DNA of 64,000 nucleotides from Gemmatimonadota bacterium (lineage in GTDB: Bacteria > Gemmatimonadota > Gemmatimonadetes > Gemmatimonadales > Gemmatimonadaceae). The notes below the pieces were generated by a model that saw only the letters and a program-made list of their open reading frames with translations, did no database searches and was not told where the DNA came from. The stretch is from positions 36,042 to 100,041 of the forward strand of contig JAJPIM010000011.1 of assembly GCA_021324775.1 (NCBI GenBank). The letters are read 5' to 3'. A program made the position numbers and the translations under genes. Of this stretch, positions 39,301 through 48,070 are shown one piece after another (the stretch's first letter is position 1; every line of letters starts with the position of its first letter).

Positions 39301-41831
39301 GATGCCCCACGCTCGATGCGACCCATATTTGGTCTGTAGAACGGCCCCAGTTGTTTAGTGACTCCGCGAACTCGCAGGCGCAGAAGCGAATCTCGAAAGT
39401 CCTCGATGGTGAGGCCGAGCTCCGCATCAATGACCTCCGCGGATTCTCGCATGGCTACGGTACCGGCTTCACCTGATGCAAGCCACCGATTCAAGCGAGC
39501 AGAGAGGTTGATGTGAAGACCCTTCAGGCGTCGACCAGCATTGTGTATCTGAGTGTAATAGCTCCGCACGAATCCCAGGGACAAGATTTCCGCTGCTCGC
39601 TTCAAATCCTCCACATCGTTCGGAGCAAGTACCGTGCGCCGCACCCATGTCCGGATCGTCTGCGGTGACGTGAGGCCGCTGCCCTTCGCTCGAAGCTGCC
39701 CAAGGAGGGACTCACAGCTAATCCTGTCCTGTCGCTCGGCCTCGGAGAAGGCACGAGCAAAGTCATCCTGCCAGCGTCGTACGAGCGCAAGATACTGTGC
39801 AATGACGGGATCGCCATGAACTCGCGATACGAGCAGTTCGTAGAGACTCTGGCGTCGCTGCCCCTGAATGAACAGGATCTCGTCCCCCGCCCGCAGAGAG
39901 CGCACGTACCGTTCCTCCACCACCGTTTGCCTTGAATTGCGCACGACGAGGTTTACGCTTTCCTCCACCGGTAGCAGCACATGTTGACCGCCCTCGAACT
40001 GGATCAGGATTGCCTCCTGCACCCATGGGTCGTCGCCTGTCCCTGGCAGAGCAAAGTCGGCGTCCGCAGCCATTGGCAAAGTCGGCGGCGCCAGGCTGTC
40101 CTCATCGTCGGCCTCCGATGCTGACGCAAACAGGCTTGCGATCGCTTCTGAGGCGTCCGGACGAGTCCACAGACTCGCTATCTCAGCCTTTCGCCCAAGT
40201 TCGTCACCGAGCGCCCCCGCAGCCACGTCCCGCGCGGCACCTAGCGTTAGGGGTCGCCACGTGGCGGTGGTCCTGCCGTCCGCGCTCAGGGAGTTTTCAA
40301 GGTTAGGAAGAAGGTCACTCAGATTCCGCGAGGCAAAGTTCAGTTCCATAGAGAGATGCCGCAGGCGCCGATCTAGCAGGGCTTCTTGGTGCGGCCAGAC
40401 AAGCATTTCAAGCGATCCGGCTTGGAAGTAACTCTCGAGGTATCTCTCAGCGAAGCGGCCAGGTAATCCAACCAGTAGGGGTGCCGACTCAGTGACCCAC
40501 TTCTTAGAGCGCGACTGCTCCGCGACAACCTCAGGGCTAGCGCTAGCTTGCTCGCCGAAATGAGCAAGCCGGACACCCACTCCTCGCAGATCGTCCTCGC
40601 TAACGTTGAACTTTGCCAATAGACAGAAACTGAACATCTGTCGCCTAGCTCTCGAAGAGAAAACGATGGCTCGTGAATCGCTCGTCTCAACACAAAGATT
40701 CGAGAGACCGAGCCAAAACGGGGAATAGCCGCTCTCCAGCATCTGGTAAGCACCAGTGAGGGCATTTAGGGCGCTCTGTAGGCCGCGCTGAAACTCAGGT
40801 GCGGATGATCGAGTCGCCTCGACAAATCTGACAAATGCCCGCCGAAGATCTGCAAGGGGCTGCATCCCCCAGTAGGAGCTGGCCTCTCTTTCGTAGACGT
40901 CGAGCGGAACGGGCATCGATTCCATGGCGCGGAGGAATTTCCACCCGACGGCAATCGCATCAGTCGCAAGTCGGCCGCGCTCGATTGATCGAGCTGCTAG
41001 CAGTCCTTCGGTTGCCTCTGCAAACGCTCTAGAGAGCTCGAGCACGTGTTCGCCGGCGAGAACCCGCGGAGTCAGGACCGCCTGCAGCGCGTTATCGGCC
41101 AACTGGTCCAGCGAGACGACATCGGTGACAGCTCCTCGCCGAAGCCGTGGCCACCTGAATACTCCCCCGTCAGCCGTTAGCCACTGGCCAGCCGTCTCAG
41201 TGAAGGGCTTGGTGGTCCAGCCAACGACCGGGATACCGAGTCTCAGTGCCTCCACGAGCAGCACGGGCAGCCAACCAATCTGGTGGCTCTCGCCACAGTC
41301 CACTGCTACCCACTTCGGCTTGTGAGTGCGCAGGAGTGCAACCGGGTCAGCGGGGGCAGAGACATAGACCACGTCGGGGAGATTGATCCCGCCGGGCACC
41401 GATAGCGGAAACAGTTCCTCCCCGCTGCCCCTACCGTATTGTTGGGCGAACACGTCACTAAGAGTCAGCCTTCCAACACGGACGCTCGCAAGCTGTCGCC
41501 TCACGCCGGCGTAGCTTGAGACGTACAGAATGCGTCTGCCAACTCTCTTTGCCGTCACTTCCGCCAACGCATCCATCACAAGAGCTGCACAGAATAAGAG
41601 TGCAGGCCTGCGTTCCAGCTCATCTGGGAGTACGATGAGGGTGGGGCGAGACACGGCCCGCCGCAGGGCCGAACAGATCAGCCTCGCTCCCAACTCGTCC
41701 ACGAGATCCAGTTCGCCGTCACCGTCCCCGTAGTGGAGTCTTCCGCCGGACACGATGCGACGGAAACCGGCATCGGACGCGGCTGGAAGGGCGTCGAAGA
41801 CAGCCCGCACACGGCTCAGATCCGGAATCAA
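39297..41831 (-). CDS. 844-aa protein, positional candidate for DISARM DrmE
   Basis: 4-bp overlap with drmA; same operon position and size class as drmE in class 2 DISARM; no catalytic motif recognised by eye. Confidence 0.55.
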   Translation of the reverse strand: MIPDLSRVRAVFDALPAASDAGFRRIVSGGRLHYGDGDGELDLVDELGARLICSALRRAVSRPTLIVLPDELERRPALLFCAALVMDALAEVTAKRVGRRILYVSSYAGVRRQLASVRVGRLTLSDVFAQQYGRGSGEELFPLSVPGGINLPDVVYVSAPADPVALLRTHKPKWVAVDCGESHQIGWLPVLLVEALRLGIPVVGWTTKPFTETAGQWLTADGGVFRWPRLRRGAVTDVVSLDQLADNALQAVLTPRVLAGEHVLELSRAFAEATEGLLAARSIERGRLATDAIAVGWKFLRAMESMPVPLDVYEREASSYWGMQPLADLRRAFVRFVEATRSSAPEFQRGLQSALNALTGAYQMLESGYSPFWLGLSNLCVETSDSRAIVFSSRARRQMFSFCLLAKFNVSEDDLRGVGVRLAHFGEQASASPEVVAEQSRSKKWVTESAPLLVGLPGRFAERYLESYFQAGSLEMLVWPHQEALLDRRLRHLSMELNFASRNLSDLLPNLENSLSADGRTTATWRPLTLGAARDVAAGALGDELGRKAEIASLWTRPDASEAIASLFASASEADDEDSLAPPTLPMAADADFALPGTGDDPWVQEAILIQFEGGQHVLLPVEESVNLVVRNSRQTVVEERYVRSLRAGDEILFIQGQRRQSLYELLVSRVHGDPVIAQYLALVRRWQDDFARAFSEAERQDRISCESLLGQLRAKGSGLTSPQTIRTWVRRTVLAPNDVEDLKRAAEILSLGFVRSYYTQIHNAGRRLKGLHINLSARLNRWLASGEAGTVAMRESAEVIDAELGLTIEDFRDSLLRLRVRGVTKQLGPFYRPNMGRIERGAS

Positions 41832-41834
41832 TAC

Positions 41835-43703
41835 TCACTTCCCTTCGGACCTATCGCTGTCGGCAAGTTCGTGGACTTGTCCGACACCGATCGCTCGCGA
41901 CCGCTTGAGCGCTGCCCCAAAGCGCTTCCATCCGAATGCCTCGTAATCCCATGGGGCCCGCAGATGCACAATCAAATCCGGCCGCAACTCCTGGATGAAT
42001 TCGGACCAGCTGGCGGCCGCGAGAATCACTGTCACGCCGAGTTCCTTCGCGCAGCGGCGGAGATTTCTGGAGACTATGTTCGCCGTGATTGGGTCCAGCG
42101 TCGCACAGAACTCGTCGGCGATCCAAATGGTCGCCTCGGACGCAATGAGCTTTGCCACCATGGCACGGTACTTCTGTCCGTTGCTCAACTCCCGGAAGCG
42201 CTTCACGTACAAATGCGCCTCAGCGAGCCCCGACACGTTCAGTGCGAATAGTGCGTGCGGGAGGGACCGCTGACCCAGGGAGCTTACTAAGGGTCTCGAG
42301 CTTGAGAGCGGGCCGAGCGTGTTTAGCGCTACCCCCCGCGGCACAACCACGCGTCCGGTGAGGCCAACTGGCGTTCGAGCCTGATTCTCCAGCCGCTGCC
42401 TTAGAACCGAGAGAAGAGTTGTCTTGCCAGCACCTGATGGACCGCAGATCAGCACAACATCGCCAGGTTTGATGGTGAAGCTGAGATCCGAAAACAGAGT
42501 CGTAGTCAACATGTCCCTGCTCACCCCAAAAGCCTGCTGGATCTTTCTCGTTGCGCGGGTCCGGATCAGCGGGGATGAGAGCGTCAGCGTGCAATTGTTC
42601 ACCTCAATTGGTGACTCGAGCGAGGGTGGACGTGCGGGGGGTCGTTCCGTCGGGTACCGCAATGCAATCTTCAGCTTCTGAAGCCGTTTGAGGACAAATC
42701 GCTCTGCTCGCGGAGTCAATCCCAAAAGAAAAGTCGGCTTTGGAAGACGAAAGATTTGATGCAGCAAACCCCAGTGTTCGTCCGACAGCCGCTGCGGGGA
42801 CTGCCTCAGGAGATGGAGAAGTCGGTCACGGGACAGACCTTCATCTTTCTCGATCTGTTTCAGGCTGGTCGCATAAAAAACCTGGAGGTCCACGATGCCC
42901 GCACTCGCCTCGTTCAGAATCTCTCCCTTTTTAACACGGGAGAAGTTCTTCAGGATGTAGCCCATGTCCTTGTTCACGCGAGTCAGATTTCCTTCGGTGT
43001 CGCCGATGTAGTGCATTCCAGCGGATTCGACAAAGGGCACATATCGAAGCATATCGGCGGTTATTTCCAGGAATCGCGGCTTGAGCCCTGCGACGTGCCA
43101 GTGCCGTTTGGCGAAGCGGGCAGAATGCCTAACGAGGATGCTTGCCAGGCCGAGTCCTCTAAACTCTGGTGAGACCACCGTTCGCGCGATGCGCGCAACG
43201 AGGTTTGTGTACTCGCGAACAGCCTGTTTTTTCCAAGTTTGCCACCTGATGTCACCTACGTCGTCCTCAAACTCGTCATCAAGAATGAGAGCCCTGGGAC
43301 GGTTCATGATGAAAGCCGTGGAGAGCTCGATGTAGCCAAGTACCCGCGGAAGCAGGGGGTCCTCGGAGCGCACGATCAGGGGCACACGACGGCCGTGCAA
43401 TGCCTTGCCGCGGTAATGGCACTCTTCGAGCCGATGGTATCCAATGAGTTCTTCTTCGGTATCAATTTCCTTGATCGTCAATCGGAGTTTTCGGCAGCCA
43501 ATTTCGATGGCGTCCGGTGCCGAATAGATCGGGAGTATGTGCGCCCGGCCGTTTCGACACCGAGTGTGAGCCGCGTTCCAGGCCGACACAACTACATCGT
43601 CGCCGGGCCCGAGGCAGCAATAGCGATGTGTACGCAGCGTCTTACCATTCGCAAGCCGATAGATCTTCCCGAACGGTTCGTAGTTGACGGACTTTACGCG
43701 CAC
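41835..43703 (-). CDS. GNAT acetyltransferase-ABC ATPase fusion protein (COG2401-like)
   Basis: GNAT-like RTVVSPEFRGLGLASILVRHSARFAKRHW; Walker A LICGPSGAGKTTLLSVLRQRL; signature RELSNGQKYRAMVAKLI; Walker B IWIADEFCATLDP. Confidence 0.82.
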   Translation of the reverse strand: MRVKSVNYEPFGKIYRLANGKTLRTHRYCCLGPGDDVVVSAWNAAHTRCRNGRAHILPIYSAPDAIEIGCRKLRLTIKEIDTEEELIGYHRLEECHYRGKALHGRRVPLIVRSEDPLLPRVLGYIELSTAFIMNRPRALILDDEFEDDVGDIRWQTWKKQAVREYTNLVARIARTVVSPEFRGLGLASILVRHSARFAKRHWHVAGLKPRFLEITADMLRYVPFVESAGMHYIGDTEGNLTRVNKDMGYILKNFSRVKKGEILNEASAGIVDLQVFYATSLKQIEKDEGLSRDRLLHLLRQSPQRLSDEHWGLLHQIFRLPKPTFLLGLTPRAERFVLKRLQKLKIALRYPTERPPARPPSLESPIEVNNCTLTLSSPLIRTRATRKIQQAFGVSRDMLTTTLFSDLSFTIKPGDVVLICGPSGAGKTTLLSVLRQRLENQARTPVGLTGRVVVPRGVALNTLGPLSSSRPLVSSLGQRSLPHALFALNVSGLAEAHLYVKRFRELSNGQKYRAMVAKLIASEATIWIADEFCATLDPITANIVSRNLRRCAKELGVTVILAAASWSEFIQELRPDLIVHLRAPWDYEAFGWKRFGAALKRSRAIGVGQVHELADSDRSEGK

Positions 43704-44562
43704 CTAGTGCCTCCGAGTGCCCATCAAGAATGAAGGTCCCCGCATATCGCCAGCGGGAGGTGTGTGCCTAACGAAGTCCGCTAGCTCGGGGCATGAACTC
43801 GGGCCCGGTCTCACACTGGTCGGCGTGATGTTCGGCCCCAACGAGCCTTTCTGCAAGGGTAATCGCTTGCAGCAGGGGTTGGCTTGTCCTGGTGGCTAAG
43901 TGGTCTGGGACGTCACAGTGGAGGAGTCACCTCAGCCGCGCGGACCTTCGCCTTCGCGAACGCTCCGAGGCTTCAGGCACCGGCCGTATCGACGACCGTT
44001 CTCGCCGCTTCGGTGACCCGTGGCCGACCCCGAGACGGGCATCTCGCAGCCTTTCGTTGGCGCCGGGAAAGGCGTGCAGAGAGGCTCGCGTCTCACCGGA
44101 GCGCCGATCTCGAGCGCTAGGGCGTCCGCTAGGTCCGTTGCCTTAGTATGGACAAGTACCTGAGCAGCAGAGTGACGGATTGGTATAGGGAGATTTCAGA
44201 CCCAGATTTCGACGTGACGTGTCTCGGGCCCGCGATCGACGGCGGGGCTTGAGCAACGATCACCTCCGGTAGAGCAGAGGGACTAACTATGCCGCCCGAC
44301 GCGGGAAATTTTTCGGACCGGCCGGCTCGGGGCCCGCAGTCAATGCAGGGGAGGCCGTCGCTCTAGGCACCGGGTCCGGATTTCGAAGGGGGGGTCGACC
44401 GTCTGACAACGAGCACTTCTGCGCGTGGACACGTACCTGGACACGAACGCGCGAGATTGGGTGCAGAACCACGCAAGAGGGCGCCAACGACAGCTAGCGT
44501 TGACGCCCTGTTTCCCTATGAAAAGCGACCATCTGCAGCTGCGTGCAGAACGTCATCGCGAA

Positions 44563-44602
44563 TTTGCAGACCGCTGCCTTACCACTTGGCTACCGCGCCA
44601 AA
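44563..44602. repeat. Island att-site direct repeat, copy 2 (displaced 5' half of tRNA-Cys)
   Basis: Identical 40 bp to 32538-32577; flanking bases differ on both sides. Confidence 0.93.
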
Positions 44603-44823
44603 AGAGCAACAAAAGCTATTCCGGCCGTGGGGCTTTGGACAAGTCAGCCCTGCTGCCACGCTCGTGCGTCAGTTTGAAATGAATGACTGAAGTCTCCGAA
44701 AATCCGGCTTCTGGGGAACTGAGAGTGATCGGTCAACACAAGGGCGTATTACGGTACTTATGTGTTCCCTTCGGGTAGTCTTGGGGTGGAGAAGTCACTT
44801 GAGCTTCAAAAGAGGACTCAATT

Positions 44824-45240
44824 ATGACGACGAGAGAAACCGGACTCGATGTAGTCCGCGAAATGATGGGCGGCCAGGCGGCCACAAAACTCGGCGCTTC
44901 CGCTGCCTCACACACCTTCGGTGCCCCGATCGCCGCCTACGCAGTCGACCAGGTCTTCGCGGATATCTGGACTCGTCCCGGTCTGGACAGGCGCTCCCGC
45001 AGCCTGGTTGCGATGTCCGTCATGATCGCCATGCGCCAGCCCCATGAATTCGCCATCCACATGGGGGCCGGGCTCAATAACGGCCTCACATTGAAGGAAA
45101 TCGAGGAGGTTCTCATCCAGGCGCTGCCATACGTTGGCTATCCTGCCATCGCAACAGCGCTAGCTGCCGCCACCGAGGTTATCAAGGAGCGTGGTCTGGA
45201 CGCCGGCGAACACTACGCTGGCCACCGCGGCCTGCTTTGA
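44824..45240 (+). CDS. Carboxymuconolactone decarboxylase family protein
   Basis: DIWTRPGLDRRSRSLVAMSVMIAMRQPHEFAIHMGAGLNNGLTLKEIEEVLIQALPYVGYPA. Confidence 0.87.
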   Translation: MTTRETGLDVVREMMGGQAATKLGASAASHTFGAPIAAYAVDQVFADIWTRPGLDRRSRSLVAMSVMIAMRQPHEFAIHMGAGLNNGLTLKEIEEVLIQALPYVGYPAIATALAAATEVIKERGLDAGEHYAGHRGLL

Positions 45241-46052
45241 CACCGAACGGCATGTGCATGCGAGCACCCCTCACCTTCCGATTCGCCTCGGCTCTCTGTA
45301 TCGGAGCCGTGGCGTTGGGCACCCGTCCGGGCGGCCCACTTCCCGACATCGCCCCAGGCTTCGCCGTTCCAGACATGGAGAGGATTGCCGACGGCGTCTA
45401 CGTCGCGCAGATCGGCCGCGGCCTCTGGGTCCACACCACGGTCGGGAAGTTGGACGATGGCTCGCCCTACTTGGCCAATGGAGCCCTCATCGAAGACGGT
45501 GACCACTCGGTGCTGATCGACGCAGGTTGGAAGCCGCGCGAGGCGGACGCGCTCGTGGACTGGGCCGCGACAAAGCTCAAACACCCCGTCTCCAAAGCGT
45601 ACGTCACGCACTTTCACTACGATCGATTAGGCGGCGCCACAGCACTGGAGCGGCGTCATATTCCGGTCTTCGCCATCCCCGCCACGATCGAATTGGCCCG
45701 AACGACACACCAACCCGCGATCCCTGACCATCCACTGAACCTGCCATCCGCGCCGTCACCGATCGCCAGGGACGCCCTCATCTTCTTCCCCGGTGGCGGG
45801 CACACCAGGGACAATGTCATCGTCTACTTCCCGAACGAGCGAATCCTGTTCGGAGGGTGTTTCATCAAGGACAGCAAGGCAACAGGCTTGGGCAACATCG
45901 CCGATGCGGACCTGGCAGCCTGGCCCGCGTCACTCGGCCGCACCGAGGCCGCGTTCCCGCAGGCCGCGACGGTGATACCGGGACATGGACCGATGGATCC
46001 ACGCGCTCTTACCCACACGCGCGACTTGCTCAAGCATTTGCCCGCTCAATAG
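45237..46052 (+). CDS. Metallo-beta-lactamase-fold hydrolase
   Basis: SVLIDAGWKPREADALVDWA; YVTHFHYDRLGG (HxHxD); FFPGGGHTRDNVIVYFPNERILFGGCF; VIPGHGPM. Confidence 0.86.
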   Translation: MTPNGMCMRAPLTFRFASALCIGAVALGTRPGGPLPDIAPGFAVPDMERIADGVYVAQIGRGLWVHTTVGKLDDGSPYLANGALIEDGDHSVLIDAGWKPREADALVDWAATKLKHPVSKAYVTHFHYDRLGGATALERRHIPVFAIPATIELARTTHQPAIPDHPLNLPSAPSPIARDALIFFPGGGHTRDNVIVYFPNERILFGGCFIKDSKATGLGNIADADLAAWPASLGRTEAAFPQAATVIPGHGPMDPRALTHTRDLLKHLPAQ

Positions 46053-46277
46053 CCGACGCTCTACTGAGAGCAGTCGACGCGACACGATTCGTTCCTGGTA
46101 GGGGCCGGTCGCGACCGGCCCCGCAATTGCACTCGAGGCGTTGCGGGAGGCTCTCTCCGTTCACTCAGAGGGCCGTAGTGGACACATCGGTGACCTCGTA
46201 ACCAAAGGCGTCCGGCCACTTGTCGAAATCCTTGTGAAGGCGGCACGCGGACCCCCCGCCGCCGACCGACCAAGCGA

Positions 46278-46371
46278 CTACCGCACCGACAACACCTGCT
46301 GAAACACATTCCGCGGATCCCACCGCGCCTTGACCTGCTGTAACTGCCCGTAGTTGCCGTTTGCGATTCTC
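46278..46371 (-). pseudogene. C-terminal remnant of a berberine-bridge-enzyme-type FAD-linked oxidase
   Basis: Minus strand reads RIANGNYGQLQQVKARWDPRNVFQQVLSVR* typical of the BBE C-terminus; no upstream body. Confidence 0.6.
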
Positions 46372-46390
46372 TGAGGCGGTGATACCGTCT

Positions 46391-47656
46391 CTACGAATCC
46401 GGTGGCGTGGGATATTCAAATCCCGCGTAGGTAAACGCTGGTGCGATAGCTATACAGTCCTGTTCCGTCGCTCCGTGACGCCTGACCTCGGCGGTCCATC
46501 CTCCAGCTACGACCTGGTAGAGGTGATCAATAATTGCGGACGCCGCTTGCCGATCTAATCCGAACCGCGCCGCTCCCGAAAGGAGATTGTCGCGACGAGC
46601 CATCCGGCCGAACACGCCGCACTCGAGAGCGAGACTTCGAAGCTCGATACTGTGAGATGGCGTAGGGGTCAGATCATACGCGGGCGCGAGTCGACAGTCC
46701 TTTCCCGGCGCGACGAGAGCGTGGTTGCGCGGATGGTCGTCGGTGTTCGAAATCAGGGCGTTGAAAACCACTCGGCGAAAAAGCTCCACCTTGTCCGCCG
46801 CTGGTTGTAAGGACCATCTCTGAAGCTCGTCGGCAAGAAGGAGGTAGGACCAATTGGTGCGCTCGCTTATGGCGTCCTCTGCATCGAGCACCGTCGGCGC
46901 GCTGACAAAGCGATGACGTCTGTAACCCTTCGGCGTCCGTTCACGATCGAATCGCCTGACCAAGAGGATGTATCCGCCGCTCACGAGTTCGACACGTATC
47001 TCGGGCACTCGTATGCCGCAACGCGCCGCAAGCGTCGTCATCCCAGCTTCCACGACCGCATAGTTCCACCGGTCTCCGCGCTGTGGAAACTTCGCGATCC
47101 ACAGGCCCGTATCGTCTTCGACAACATTCTTGGGACGCGCGCCGCCGAGAGATGACCCCGGATCGGCGAGCTGCTGAATCTGTAGGGGAACCGGCTCGCC
47201 AGCCGAAATGCTGCCCAGCGTTTCCGCGGCCGATCGCAGCTCTGCAAGTTGGAGAATGCGGTTGAAACGCTGCACCGGAGCAGGGGGACTTTGTCCACGT
47301 CCGAACGACAGAGCGCCAACGCGATCTTCAGGAGCCAAAAGTAGGTAGTCCATTTCGTCGAGATCGGTCCGGCCCTGGAAGTTTTCTATGATGCGTCGTC
47401 CCCATGCATCCGGTGATGCGTCGCGTAGTGCCCCGAATATGCCGCCCAGTTTCACGGTCTCGTATTGCTCCTTTGCGAGCGGAAGGTGATAGGGGTCGAT
47501 CGGCACTGCATCGAGCCGTGATCGGTACGATTTCCCATAGACGAATCGGCCGACTGCACCTCCATCCCGCAGGATTTCGCGCTCGAACTTGCCACATGTC
47601 ACGGGGGTGAATAAACCCGGCAATTGGATGTAGACGTAGCAGGATTTAGAAGTCAT
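46391..47656 (-). CDS. hipA: HipA-family serine/threonine kinase toxin-like protein
   Basis: GIFGALRDASPDAWGRRIIEN; FNALISNTDDHPRNHALV; LAPAYDLTPTP. Confidence 0.86.
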   Translation of the reverse strand: MTSKSCYVYIQLPGLFTPVTCGKFEREILRDGGAVGRFVYGKSYRSRLDAVPIDPYHLPLAKEQYETVKLGGIFGALRDASPDAWGRRIIENFQGRTDLDEMDYLLLAPEDRVGALSFGRGQSPPAPVQRFNRILQLAELRSAAETLGSISAGEPVPLQIQQLADPGSSLGGARPKNVVEDDTGLWIAKFPQRGDRWNYAVVEAGMTTLAARCGIRVPEIRVELVSGGYILLVRRFDRERTPKGYRRHRFVSAPTVLDAEDAISERTNWSYLLLADELQRWSLQPAADKVELFRRVVFNALISNTDDHPRNHALVAPGKDCRLAPAYDLTPTPSHSIELRSLALECGVFGRMARRDNLLSGAARFGLDRQAASAIIDHLYQVVAGGWTAEVRRHGATEQDCIAIAPAFTYAGFEYPTPPDS

Positions 47657-47993
47657 CGTCTAGCGAGCGGTCTGGTCGAACGCGCTTCGCACCACGCGCG
47701 GCAGCCAGCGTTTGCCCCTCGAGATCGCGACTCACACTCGCCAGCTCATCAATGCCGCGATCCAGGCCGAGTGCATGCAGGGCGGCAACATAAGCGCCCA
47801 TGCCGACCCCAAGGTGGCCGCTTTCGATCCGCATGATGACGCGTCGCGTCAATCCCGCTCGCCGCGCCAGATCTTCCTGGCGCCACCGACGGTTGATCCT
47901 GGCCGTCGCGATATTGGCGCCCACGCGCGCCACGATACGCTTGATGGCTGAGGGGGCGGCCCCGGGCGTTAGGCTACGTGGGACTCTCGTCAA
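47646..47993 (-). CDS. hipB: HTH XRE-family regulator, HipB-like
   Basis: GANIATARINRRWRQEDLARRAGLTRRVIMRIESGHLGVGMGAYVAALHALGLDRGID; overlaps hipA. Confidence 0.8.
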   Translation of the reverse strand: MTRVPRSLTPGAAPSAIKRIVARVGANIATARINRRWRQEDLARRAGLTRRVIMRIESGHLGVGMGAYVAALHALGLDRGIDELASVSRDLEGQTLAAARGAKRVRPDRSLDDDF

Positions 47994-48017
47994 TATCGCT
48001 GCGCCAATTTCGATCAG

Positions 48018-48070
48018 AAGTACTTTAACTAGTATATTATTGGCAGTAAAGTACCTCTAAAGGTACTTTA
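48018..48070. promoter_or_regulatory. Putative hipBA operator: inverted repeat TAAAGTACCT-CTAA-AGGTACTTTA plus an extra AAGTACTTTA site
   Basis: Perfect 10-bp arms at 48047-48056/48061-48070 and related site at 48019-48028, directly upstream of hipB. Confidence 0.65.

Larger units (their letters stand above)
32538..44602. mobile_element. Genomic island integrated in tRNA-Cys, about 12 kb, with DISARM-like cargo
   Basis: Perfect 40-bp direct repeats at 32538-32577 and 44563-44602, integrase remnant next to tRNA, lower-GC cargo. Confidence 0.85.

Noticed and set aside
46165-46300. Short minus-strand reading frame ending ACRLHKDFDKWPDAFGYEVTDVSTTAL
   Set aside because: Protein-like but too short and unidentifiable; may be another gene remnant, not supportable as a feature.
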